A stretch of DNA of 64,000 nucleotides from Azolla caroliniana (taxonomy: Eukaryota > Polypodiophyta): contig JBHGNT010000009.1 in assembly GCA_043228905.1 (NCBI GenBank), positions 9,858,001 to 9,922,000 on the forward strand. Direction: 5' to 3'. The position numbers were made by a program, and so were the translations under genes. The notes under the pieces were generated by a model. That model was not told the origin of the DNA. It searched no databases and saw only the letters and a program-made list of their open reading frames with translations. This document shows, piece by piece, positions 23,049 through 32,952 of the stretch. Every line of letters begins with the position of its first letter. The stretch's first letter is position 1.

Positions 23049-24362
23049 ATGTGCACATACACGATGCTGCCGAAAATCCTCAAGTGTGCCAAGTTCGGCT
23101 TCTCCTGAAATACAATTCATGTGGCAACACTCCTCCATTAGCAGAAGTCTGATTCTGCAGGTAGACAACCGTCTTCACGGCTTCGGCCTAATAGAATTTT
23201 GGCATATGCTTCTCTTCAAGCATTGCCCTGGCCGCTTCTTCAATCGTCTGATTCTTCTGCTCGGCTACGCCGTTCTGCTGCAACATGTATCTACACGAGA
23301 ATTCGTGTCGAATTCCCTCCTTTTGTAGATAACTTGTGAAGTGGTCGAAGAAGTACTCCTTTCCGCCGTCGGACCATAGGCATTTGATCTTGCGCCCTGT
23401 TTCCCTTTCCGCAAGGCTCTTCACCTTTAGGAAACATGCGAAGACTTCGCTCTTCTTCTCAATTATGCATGCCCACGTGTACCGAGTGAAGTCATCGATG
23501 AAGGTTACAAGGTAGCGGCTTCCACCGACATTCACGTTCTGTGTCGGACCCCACACATCCGAATGGATCAAATCGAGCGGATTACGACTCCGATTACGCT
23601 CGTTGGGGAATGGAAGTCTGTGTTGTTTTCCCATCTGGCAGGCTTCGCAAACTTGGGCATTACGGCCCCGAAATTTCGGCAAACCGAAAACGATGTTCTT
23701 TGTCTGCATCTCACGAAGCCGCGGAAATTTACGTGGCCGAACCGCTTGTGCCACAGGTTGATATCGGACTCGACCTTCTGTCCTTTCGCGAACATTGTAG
23801 TGCCCACATTATTGGTTTCGAGGATAAACATCCTCCCTTCACGGCGCCCTTGCGTGATCACTTTGCCTTCCTCTTCGATGAAGCAGCCAAGATGTGTGAA
23901 TCGAACTTGCATACCTTGGTCGACAATCTGTCTGACTGACACTAGGTTCTTCGTTATTGGCGGGACATGCAACAAGCTCATTAGCTTCTCTTTCTGCACG
24001 ACGTGGTTGAGGGGAACTTCACCGACATGTTCGATGGTGTGTGTAGTGTCATCTCCTGTATCGACCACTCCTTGTGATTCCGGTTTCTCCTCGTGACTCG
24101 TCATATGATTTGACGCTCCGGAATCCACATACCACACCTCACTCGATTTCGAGGTGTTCACGGCCATTGAATTGGCTTTATGCTTCATTACGAAGGCAGG
24201 GCCCGATTTGTTTCTGGCTCGTTCAAAGCCTTCTGCGTAAAGCGATCTTTGATGCTTTCCTCCATCTCTTCCACTCGGTCCGGCTTTGTTTGAGTCGGCT
24301 TGTTTTTTCCAGCACTCGCTCTCCTTGTGGCCTTTCTTGCCACAATACCAACATTCCGACAT
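23049..24362 (-). pseudogene. pol: C2 zinc knuckle, protease, pre-integrase and integrase
   Basis: Open from 24362: CCHC CWYCGKKGHKESEC, protease VWYVDSGASNHMTSH, NLVSVRQIVDQGMQVRF, LWHKRFGHVNF, then in a second frame the integrase with CEACQMGKQHRLPF, HSDVWGPTQN, FIDDFTRYTW and NGVAEQKNQTIEEAARAM. The DDE residues appear present. One frameshift near 23700 separates the two open pieces. Confidence 0.9.
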
Positions 24363-25142
24363 GGCCTTCTCTTGCTTTCTTTCGGCGCAGCCATGACTCC
24401 CCCTGCTTCCAGAGGGTTTGGAATTGCTTCCGGCGTCTCGATTATGTCGTACATTCTGCTCTTTTCAGTAGCCTCCATTGTGCGCCGATCTACCTCATTC
24501 ACCATGACCACGGGGCCTATCATCCTCTGTGTAGAGCATCTTGCCATCGGCGTGCGCACTCGTCGACACACACGCGTGGTTTTCTTCTACGAGCAACATT
24601 TACTGAAGCTTGAAAAACAAAGGCGTATTCTCCCTCGTGCAGACCGCCGTTCGGAAAGGTTCGAACTTTGACGCCAAGCCACCAAGACAAACCTGCACCA
24701 TTTCATCTTCCTCGACATTCACGTTGAAGGAGGCGAGAGAGTCGCAGATTTCTTTGATCTTGGTGGTGTAATCAGCCACCGACATATCTCTTTGTCGTAA
24801 ATTGCTGAGCTCTTGTCTGAGTTGCAGCTTTCTAGCCATTGTGCTGGCGGCGAAAATCCTTTTGAGATTTGCCCACACATCCTTCGGCATCTTGGCATCT
24901 TGAATATAGCTCAACAGTTGATCGCTCAAACAGGACGTGAAGCAGTACAATACTCTGCTTGCCGCTTGTTCCCAGGCCGGATAGTCCCTGTGTGTCGAGT
25001 CGGGTGCCACATCGTTTGTTCCTTCGACATAACTCCAATAGCCATGGCCGAGTAGGTACTAGTGCATCTTGTAAGACCAAGATGTGTAGTTGCTTCTATC
25101 AAGCTTTTCAGTCGGAAGTGAGCTTCCCATTCCTCTGTCCAT
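24363..25142 (-). pseudogene. gag: C2 gag, frameshifted
   Basis: ATG at 25142. Starts MDRGMGSSLPTEKLDRSNY, then SWSYKMH, shifts frame, and continues as QAASRVLYCFTSCLSDQLL, ARKLQLRQELSNLRQRDMSV, DYTTKIKEICDSLASF and EDEMVQVCLGGLASKFEPFR, the copia UBN2-type gag. A premature stop near 24600 cuts it. Confidence 0.85.
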
Positions 25143-25246
25143 AGTACTGTCTTTTTCTTCTCCGAAAGCGAACAACTTCAACTCTGTTTCATCACAAACT
25201 TTTCTTGTCAGCTATAGAGGACTTCAACCCTCGTGCTCTGATACCA

Positions 25247-25645
25247 TGTAAAAGAATACGTTGTGCGGAAGCATGTGCGTAAGATATAGAGTACATAGTT
25301 AGCTAAAACACAGAAAACGCAGAGATGGAGATGGAGATGGAGCAGAAAACAGAAAACTCAGATTCAAAAATGACACTCTGTTCTGTGCACATACTTCGTG
25401 CTCAGTGAGCACCTTATATACAAGCCCTGACAATCGGGCTGACACAAGTATTGATAGTACTTGATGCTCATAAATGAGCCACGACACTCACTCCCAAAAG
25501 TATCCCTTACAAGGAATAACGCTCTAACGGCCTCTTTGGTTTTCACACTGATGCAACCCTGTTGTGCGTACTTTTTAACGCACCTAGTCTACACACTAGG
25601 TTATGCCGCCTACTTCGCACCGAATGTTAAGCTTGTCTCTCAACA
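25247..25645 (-). repeat. C2 5' LTR (399 bp) with adjacent primer site
   Basis: TGTAAAAGAATACG to CTCTCAACA; about 20 bp shorter than the 3' LTR. The primer site TGGTATCAGAGC (minus strand, 25235-25246) directly abuts it. Minus-strand TATA box near 25411-25420. Confidence 0.92.
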
Positions 25646-25650
25646 TATCG

Positions 25651-25957
25651 CTTTCTCGAACTCCGACCACGTTGTCTTCCCTTCTTGAAGCTCAATGATA
25701 CGCCTTTGGATGTTGTTGGCGACCACTCTCTTGAAACTCATGATTTGACACGCTTCAGACACGTCCCTCTGATTCATCTCCCTTCTATATGCATCAAGGA
25801 ACTTCGTAATGTTCCTTTCGTCAAATTGACCCTTGAGCTCAATGACACAATCGACAGCCTTCTCCATGCTCGAATTGTTGTCTCGAGATCTCATCATTTG
25901 TTCGATGATCAACATCATCCTTTTGAACTCTCTCGCTTGGCTCCTTGACGATGCCAT
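25651..25957 (-). pseudogene. gag: G2 gag N-terminus, cut by C2
   Basis: ATG at 25957. Reads MASSRSQAREFKRMMLIIEQ, DERNITKFLDAYRREM, GKTTWSEFEKAI and then meets C2. The remainder continues at 19205. It matches the G3 gag (DNTSYLEAYRAEM), supporting the assignment. Confidence 0.85.
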
Positions 25958-26005
25958 CTCTAAGTATCAGTTGATCCTCGATTTGATCCTTCCTGCCGCC
26001 TCTTT

Positions 26006-26021
26006 CACGTCGGGTTCACCA
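26006..26021 (-). promoter_or_regulatory. G2 primer-binding site, not tRNA-Met
   Basis: Minus strand TGGTGAACCCGACGTG, eight bases from the LTR. G3 has TGGCGAACCCAACGTG in the same place. The TGG start fits a tRNA 3' CCA, but I cannot identify the tRNA. Confidence 0.6.
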
Positions 26022-26029
26022 CTTAATTA

Positions 26030-27144
26030 TGTCGTGAAGATCCGTCACTAGGCGCGGATCGTGAGGCGGAACCACCGGGGTTCTGGACCGGAAGGATTCG
26101 AAGTTTGCACTAACTTTAGCAAGAAATGATTTAAGATAGATTAAAAGAGAGAGATATTTAAACGCTTGACTTTGGATCGAGAGAGATTGATATGGCGCGA
26201 GAGAGATAGAGAGAGATTAAGTTTGGACCCTTGACTTTAGATTTAAGAAACAAGATACACCATCAATTAGAGAACGAATTTTCTTCTTCTTAAGTTCTTG
26301 AATAATATATAGCATCCTTTTGATCTTTTCATCTTCACCACCCTTTTATAGATGCTTCCATGCATGTGATGCATGTGAGGGTACAAGACATGCATCCAAT
26401 GCATGGAATGCATGTGATGCATGTTTGCCATTTGGCGCTCATGCATCACATGTCACTCAATCAAGCTCTAATATGAGAATCTACATGTAAAACTATAATG
26501 ATAGGAAAATAATTCTAAGGAAATGACATAGCTTAGTGATAAGTCTATTAACTCTCAACTTGGAGGTGCAAGGATCAAATCTTCATTTGCACTCCTTTTG
26601 AATATATATATATATATATATATGTTTATTATTATTATTATTATTATAATTATTATATATGTATGTATTTTTACAATGCGTTTCTCCGTCCGGTCGTCGT
26701 CTTGCCTGATCCATCACCGATCGTCATCACCGGATCCATCCAAAACATATAGTTATATGCATTTGGCTACATCCATTTATTAAGTCATACTTGTAACTTA
26801 ACCTCTCTATGCTCCACACATAAACACAAAGATAATAGCTTTTGCTCTGCCTTATATATGGTGGGATCCTTATTTATTCTGTCTATGTGGGATATCACAT
26901 TGTTTTATTTTTCTCTTCTTCTTTGTAAACTTCATACCCACAGAACTTGACACTTAGATGTCTGTTTCCTACGTAGTAAAGTGCATTCAAAAGCTCTTCA
27001 AGACCTCTATCTGTATGTACCAAGATATTAAACTTATTTAAATAGTATCTTCACTATTATTGTTTTATATTTCATGAGAAGAACCACACTCGATTTCGTA
27101 TATTCTTCACAAATTTCACACTATTGCCAACAATCTTCACGACA
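26030..27144 (-). repeat. G2 5' LTR (about 1115 bp)
   Basis: TGTCGTGAAGATCCG to CTTCACGACA. Contains one copy of the tRNA-like segment (26522-26597) and AT/ATT simple repeats near 26604-26660. Its start (GGCGGAACCACCGGGGTTC) resembles the G3 LTR, so G2 and G3 are related families. Confidence 0.88.
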
Positions 27145-28179
27145 GTGCTTCTTCTTTCGGTAGTCTTCTTCATAGTGGCCAATTTTTCCGCAATAACCGC
27201 ATTCGATCGAGGTTTGTTGGTTCGGACCGGAATGGTAGCTCCCCCTTCTTCCGAAGGTTCCTCGATGGCTTCTGTTTTGTTGCCGAAATTGGGAGTTGTT
27301 GTCGTAAGTCAGACTTCGTCCTTGGCCGAATCGGCCTCTTGCTTGGTCGCGTCGTCTTCCTCCATTCGAATANNNNNNNNNNNNNNNNNNNNNNNNNNNN
27401 NNNNNNNNNNNNNNNNNNNNNNNNNNNNNNNNNNNNNNNNNNNNNNNNNNNNNNNNNNNNNNNNNNNNNNNNAGTTGCCGAAATTGGGAGTTGTTGTCGT
27501 AAGTCAGACTTCGTCCTTGGCCGAATCGGCCTCTTGCTTGGTCGCGTCGTCTTCCTCCATTCGAATGTGTGTAGAGCATGTGGCCTTTAGAGGTGTTGCT
27601 CCTTGTTCGAAAATGGTTTTCTTCAACCAACAACATGTATTGAAGATCGAAGAAAGAGGGAGGATTCTCCCTTGCTAGGAAGGCAGTTCTCATAGCGTCG
27701 AAACGTGGTGCAAGGCCGCCGAGGCATATTTGCACCATCTCATCATCATCCACATTGGCGCTTATTGAGCCGAGTGAGTCACAAAGCTCCATGATCCTCA
27801 AGGTGTAGCTTGTGATGGACATATCCCGTTGTTGGATGTTGTTCAACTCTTAGCGGAGTTGAAGCTTCCTCACGGTCGTGTTTGCGGCGAAAATCTTTCG
27901 TAGATTTTCCCACGCTTCCTTCGGCATCTCGGCTTCTCGAATGTAATCGAGCATGTGGTCGTGAACACATGTCACCAAGCAATACATTACTCGACTCGCC
28001 GCTTGCTCCCATTGTGCATAGTCGGTGTCTTCCGGGTCGAGCTAGTTTTCTTGTGCTCCTTTGATGTAGCTCCAATAGCCTTGACCGACAAGGTATTGAT
28101 GCATCTTGTACTCCCAAGATGTGTACTTGTTTTGATCCAACTTCTCGCTAGGGAGAGAGCTCCCCATTTGAGTATTCAT
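27145..28179 (-). pseudogene. gag: C1 gag, degraded and containing the assembly gap
   Basis: ATG at 28179: MNTQMGSSLPSEKLDQNKY. Then frameshifts, QRDMSITSYTLRIMELCDSL, DDDEMVQICLGGLAPRFDAM and the knuckle CGYCGKIGHYEEDYRKKK at the left end. A 100-N gap lies in the glycine/arginine-rich linker. Confidence 0.85.
27373..27472. other. Assembly gap of exactly 100 N with duplicated flanks
   Basis: About 90 bp ending at 27371 (starting GTTGCCGAAATTGGGAGTTG) recur immediately right of the gap at about 27475-27564. This is the pattern of two contigs whose ends overlap but were joined with a nominal gap. Confidence 0.9.
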
Positions 28180-28334
28180 GGTGTTCGATGTAGATTTCTT
28201 CCTTCTTCTTCTCTCTTGAATACGAGCTATGTAGTCGCAATACGATAGCGATGAGCCGGTTCTTCTTGAACGTCGGCGTAGAGCTCAACACACGCGGATG
28301 AGCGAGATCAAGGTACCAAATTGATCTGATACCA

Positions 28335-28665
28335 TGTAAAGAATTGATAGTGATTCTTGTGCAACGGAATAGACTAGAGATACGTGTTGTGAGTGTGTAT
28401 GAGAGAGAGAGAGAGTGAGAGAGAAACACAAGATAGATAGATTTGAACAACTATAGAATACTCAAGATGATGTATATTACAAAGGAGATTAACCGAACTA
28501 ATTCCAAAGTAGGAGGAATGTGAAAACTCATTAGTTATGTGTCATAGAATATGATTCTATGACACATAGTTAATGTGTAGATAAGAGTGGTGACTTTTGA
28601 CCTTTGAGTGCACACTCTCAAGGGTGTGTTCACACACTAGACTAGGTTGAGCTTGATTCTCAACA
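28335..28665 (-). repeat. C1 5' LTR (331 bp)
   Basis: TGTAAAGAATTGATAG to GATTCTCAACA. The primer site TGGTATCAGATC (28323-28334, minus) abuts it. Contains a near-perfect 33-bp hairpin at 28536-28568 and a short GA tract. The next five bases ACCTC would be one copy of the target duplication; the other is off the left edge. Confidence 0.85.
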
Positions 28666-28960
28666 ACCTCAATGTGCTTGGTCCGGGCATGGAATACGGG
28701 GTTTTTTGCAAGTGGGATGTTGCTAAGGTTGTCACAATAGATTGCCGTCAGAGCGAACACCTCCACATGCAGATCCTTGACTAGCCTTTTGAGCCAAATG
28801 ACTTCGCACGTAGGGACATCCACCCCTCAGTACTCGGCCTCTATGCTCGATAGTGCCACTATCGGCTGGTTCTTACTGCTCCACCCGATCGCCGCACTTT
28901 CCAACAAGAATGTGTATCCTGATGTTGATCTGCGATCACTGGCATTTCCGTCCCAATGAG
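28666..28960 (-). pseudogene. pol: C3 RNase H fragment between C1 and C4
   Basis: Minus strand includes [11 protein letters not shown]-like copia RNase H sequence, VIWLKRLVKDLHVEVFALT, IYCDNLSNIPLAKNPVFHAR and TKHIEV just before C1. Frameshifts present. Confidence 0.75.
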
Positions 28961-28965
28961 CATCC

Positions 28966-29290
28966 TGTTGAGAGATCAAGCTCAACTTAGTTTAGTTAGT
29001 TAGTCAACCATGTAACTTCGTAGTTACCTAGATATAATCTAGTTAGGAGTGTTGACTATTACACCTTAAATAGGACCTTGTACTTAAGTGGGATATTCTA
29101 GATCCTCCACTCCTAAGTACATTTAATATAGGACTTACACCTTAGTACCTATATTCTACTCACACATGTGCACCTTTGCACATGAGATGTATATATACCT
29201 CATTGTGGGTATTTTTGTATTTGATGATGATAATGCTAATTTAATATAGAGTTAATCATCCCCCATCTTGTGTTGTTCATAAGTGTTAAC

Positions 29291-29328
<38 letters not shown>

Positions 29329-29429
29329 TCTATCACACATACACACACATATCATTTAATCTTCCGCTTATCAACTAATCACATAATTAGGTACTAATTA
29401 ACCCATAATTAATCACCTAATTATTAACA
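28966..29429 (+). repeat. C4 5' LTR (464 bp) with adjoining primer site
   Basis: TGTTGAGAGATCAAGC to AATTATTAACA. The primer site TGGTATCAGAGC follows at once (29430-29441). TATATATA near 29190 is a candidate TATA box; a (CT)n tract at 29294-29326 lies downstream of it. Confidence 0.95.
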
Positions 29430-29600
29430 TGGTATCAGAGCGCATGGTTTAGCACATCCCCTAAGCCCATCCGCCTCTTCATAATAGTGTGTTCGAGATG
29501 CCAACGACAAAATCCGGTTATCCGCTACCGTAGTGCCGCTACGTAGCACGTTCACGTGATCGAAGGAAGAAAAACAAAAGAAGAGAAGACACTAATCAAC

Positions 29601-30590
29601 ATGAACACACAAATGGGTAGTACGCTCCCTAGTGAAAAGCTAGACCAGAGAAATTATTCATCTTGGGAGTACAAGATGAACCAATACCTCGTCGGCCAAG
29701 TGTATTGGAGCTACATCAATGAAGCTCAAGAAAATTGACCCGACCCAAAGAACGTTGGCTACTCAACATGGGAGCAAGCGGCGAGTCAAGTCATGTATTG
29801 CTCGGCAACATGTGTCCAAGACCACATGCGTAGCCACATTCGAGACACCAAGATGCTGAAAGAGGTGTGGGAGAACTTAAAGAAAATGTTCTTCACCAAC
29901 ACGACCGCCCGAAAGCTTCAACTCTGACAAGAGTTTAATAATATTTGACAAAAAGACATGTCTATGTCGGACTACACCGCCAAGATCAAGAGAATTTGTG
30001 ACTCACTTGCCTCCATCAACATAAACATCGACGAAGACAAGATGGTTCAAGTATGCTTGGGCGGCCTCACACAACAATTTGATCCATTACGGACAACAAT
30101 CTTGGCGAGAGAAAACCTTCCTTCATTCTTCGACCTCCAATCAATGCTATTGGTCGAAGAGAACCACGTCCAAACCAAAAGCAAAACGTCAGAAGGACAA
30201 ATGTTATTCTCGAATTCGGACGGTGGTCGAGGACGAGGTCACGACGGTAGAAGAGGTAAATTCAACCCATCACACGAAGGGGACTCAAACCTTCACGGAA
30301 CCTTCGGAAGAAGGGGGAGCTTCCACGCCGAACATGGTCAGCAAACGAGTCCTGCAACTTGCAATTATTGCGGCAAAATCAACCACTATGAGGCGGAGTG
30401 TCGGAAAAAGAGAAGCGAGTTGGCTTTAACAAGTCGACAACTCAGAAACTACACATCAAACTCTGACTATGACAATCATAGTGGAATGTTCACGAATCAC
30501 GCATCAAATTCCGACTACAATGATCTAGTAAAATGTTTACAAATTACGCCACGAACTCCGACTACGGAGACCGTGGCGGAATGTTCATAA
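29601..30590 (+). pseudogene. gag: C4 gag with three in-frame stops
   Basis: ATG at 29601, MNTQMGSTLPSEKLDQRNY. One frame runs through to 30590 but is broken by three TGA codons: at 29736 (expected Trp), and in ARKLQL-stop-QE and NNI-stop-QKD (expected Arg). All fit C-to-T or G-to-A change of TGG and CGA. Ends with knuckle CNYCGKINHYEAEC. Confidence 0.88.
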
Positions 30591-32340
30591 GGAGGCATAG
30601 AGCGAACTCTATGACGGCCTCCAACTCCGCAAGCACCTCCAATTCGGAAGACATGTGGTTCGTCGATTCCGGTGCCTCATATCACATGACATGCCACAAA
30701 GAGTGGTTCAATGACTTGCGTACACCGGATCGACCCGACTACATAGAGACGAGAGACGACACCATGCATCCCATTCGGCACATCGGCAACGTTCCATTCG
30801 GCAATAATGGCAAGAACAATTGCATCAAGAATGTCTTGCATGTGCCCACAATAACAAAGAATTTGGTCTCCGTCAGCCAAATCATGGAGCAAGGCATGCA
30901 AGTCCGCTTCAACAAACAAGCATGCTTCATGGAGAAAATGGCCGACTCATAGCGAAGGGGCGGAGAGACATTTGAATGTTCATCCTCGATTCGAACGAGG
31001 TAAAATCGGCAATGTACACTAAAAGTCTCAAAACCGAGACAAGCATTGACTTGCGGCACAAGAGAATCGGCCACATAAACCTCCAACGGCTTCAAGCAAT
31101 GGAAACGAAGGGAGTCGTCATCAGACTTCCCACATTCAAGTCGAAACGAGTCGACCAAGTATGCGAAGCGTGTCAACTTGGGAAACAACATCGACTCCCA
31201 TTCTCGAAGGAGAGCCACGCGAGCAAATGCCTCCTCGACATCATACACTCGGATGTATGGGGACCGGCTCAAACACTGATGTTCGGCAGATCCCGATTCT
31301 ACGTCACCTTCATCAACGACTACTCGCCCTATGCGTGGATTTTCCCGATAAAGAAGAAGAGCGAAGTGTTCTCCCACTTCCAAAATCTCAAGGGGCAAGT
31401 CGAAAAAGAAACTTGTCGGCACATTCGATGCCTACGATCGGATGGGGGCAAGGAGTACTTCTTCGATGAATTCACCTCCTACCTCCAAAGTGAAGGCATT
31501 CGAAGAAAATTCTCATGCCGACACATCCCCCAACAAAATGGAGTCGCCGAAAGGAAAAATCGGCAAATACTCGAGGTAGCACGTGCCATGATGCATGAGA
31601 AGTACATGCTAAATTTCTATTGGGCCAAAGCGGCATCCACGGCCGTGTATCTCATGAATCGATGCACCACTAATGGAGTGCATGACCTAACTCCATACGA
31701 GCTCTTCGTCGGAAGGAAGCCAATCCGGTCGCACCTCAAGGTGTTCAAAAGTATTGCAAATGTACGCATCCGTAATGAACAACGACATCTCGATGCGAAG
31801 TCGGAGGAATGTATCCTCATAGGATACTCGTCCATGAAGAAGGCATACAAGTGCTACAACCCTTCTACCCGAGCGGTTCAGGTAAGTCGAGATGTAGTCT
31901 TTGACAAGTCTGCATCCTGGCACGCACTAGAGACAATTTCGACTCCGACTCCGCTCGACCCGGAATTCGCCGAACAATAGGTAGAAGATGGAGATCGCTT
32001 TGAACACATGTTCGAAGAAAGTCTGATTACGGCAAGGCCTAGTGGGCCACAAGAGCCCCCACACGACCCAAGCACGTCGCGGCCAAGTACGAACTTGGAC
32101 AAAGGTAAAGGTAAGATGCCCAAATAGGAAGTCGACCACCCCGACGACAATGATTCCGATGGATTGGCTCCCTCACTAGATAGTGAGTTTGGCAAGAGAA
32201 AAACTTCGACGCTCATCTAGAGCAAAGAACCCCGTCACTTGGCTCGGCTACAACGAGTACATGGCCCATCACTATGCCTTCGTGATGAAGGTAGCAGCCG
32301 AACCAGAGCCCAAGAGCTCCACCGAAGTGGCTTGTAACCC
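30591..32340 (+). pseudogene. pol: C4 protease and integrase; RT deleted
   Basis: Protease MWFVDSGASYHMTCH near 30652, NLVSVSQIMEQGMQVRF, then from 30976 in another frame the integrase: LRHKRIGHINL, CEACQLGKQHRLPF, HSDVWGPAQT, FINDYSPYAW, NGVAERKNRQILEVARAM, and the C-terminal LIGYSSMKKAYKCYNP. After a stop at 31980 only RSRAKNPVTWLGY-like RT-leader sequence remains to 32340. No YIDD box or RNase H follows. Confidence 0.88.
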
Positions 32341-32528
32341 ATGATGGGTGGAAGTAGTCGATCTTCGCCCACACACTACAAGCCTTCGTCGTTGGCTTGA
32401 GGGGAAGGACCTGAGATTACCACGGCGAAGAAAGCCAAAGGCCGGATGGAAGCCACACAGAAGCTGACATCGAAAGTCGGACAACGCCGAAAGCCAAAGC
32501 AAATGTCACACTTGAGCTTGAGGGGGCA
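32341..32528 (+). other. C4 3' internal remnant and polypurine tract
   Basis: Between the deleted coding region and the 3' LTR. It has no clear frame and ends GAGCTTGAGGGGGCA, the polypurine tract, directly against the LTR. Confidence 0.7.
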
Positions 32529-32947
32529 TGTTGAGAGATCAAGCTCAACTTAGTTTATTTAGTTAGTCAACCATGTAACTTCGTAGTTACCTAGATATAA
32601 TCTACTTAGCAGTGTTGACTATAACACCTTAAATAGGACCTTGTACTTAAGTGGGATATTCTAGATCCTCCACTCCTAAGTACATTTAATATAGGACTAA
32701 CACCTTTGCACATGAGATGTATATATACCTCATTGTGGGTATTTTTGTATTTGATGATGATAATGCTAATTTAATATAGAGTTAATCATCCCCTATCTTG
32801 TGTTGTTCATAAGTGTTAACTTCCTCTCTCTCTCTCTCTCGCTTCCTCTCACACACATACACACACATATCACTTAATCTTCCACTTATAAACTAATCAC
32901 ATAATTAGGTACTAATTAACCCATAATTAATCACCTAATTATTAACA
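32529..32947 (+). repeat. C4 3' LTR (419 bp)
   Basis: Same ends as the 5' LTR. Shorter by about 45 bp: the stretch around ACTCACACATGTGCACC is missing and the CT tract is contracted, so the copies have diverged since insertion. Confidence 0.93.
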
Positions 32948-32952
32948 CATCC

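Larger units (their letters stand above)
19206..25645 (-). mobile_element. C2: Ty1/copia element, TSD TATCG
   Basis: LTRs at 19206-19625 and 25247-25645, flanked by the 5-bp duplication TATCG (19201-19205 and 25646-25650). Order on the minus strand is gag, protease, integrase, RT, RNase H, the copia order. It interrupts G2 gag. A G3-family solo LTR interrupts its own integrase. Gag starts MDRGMGSSLPTEKLDRSNY, a signature shared by C1, C3, C4 and C6. Confidence 0.95.
11492..27144 (-). mobile_element. G2: Ty3/gypsy element of the G2/G3 lineage, carrying nested insertions
   Basis: Related terminal sequences at 11492-12772 and 26030-27144 flank a minus-strand gypsy coding region. It contains C2 (19206-25645), a probable solo LTR (17176-17553) and another insertion (about 14028-14577). 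Without these, the internal region aligns domain by domain with G3. Left boundary is uncertain by about 5 bp because the first bases of the left LTR differ from the right one; the target duplication cannot be resolved. Confidence 0.85.
10141..28665 (-). mobile_element. C1: Ty1/copia element, in two pieces here
   Basis: C1 occupies 10141-11491 (integrase, protease) and 27145-28665 (gag, leader, 5' LTR). G2 lies between the two pieces and G1 cuts the left one. The link is supported by protein continuity: the CCHC end at 27145 (CGYCGKIGHYEED) continues across G2 into a linker reading TSRQVPNYATNSDY, the same linker that follows the knuckle in C4. The RT half and 3' LTR lie beyond the left edge. 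Its right end abuts C3 RNase H sequence at 28666. Confidence 0.8.
28966..32947 (+). mobile_element. C4: Ty1/copia element lacking reverse transcriptase, TSD CATCC
   Basis: LTRs at 28966-29429 and 32529-32947 with 5-bp duplications CATCC at 28961-28965 and 32948-32952. The internal region is only 3.1 kb and contains gag, protease and integrase, but no RT or RNase H. It needs another copia for mobility, or the deletion followed insertion. Confidence 0.95.
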
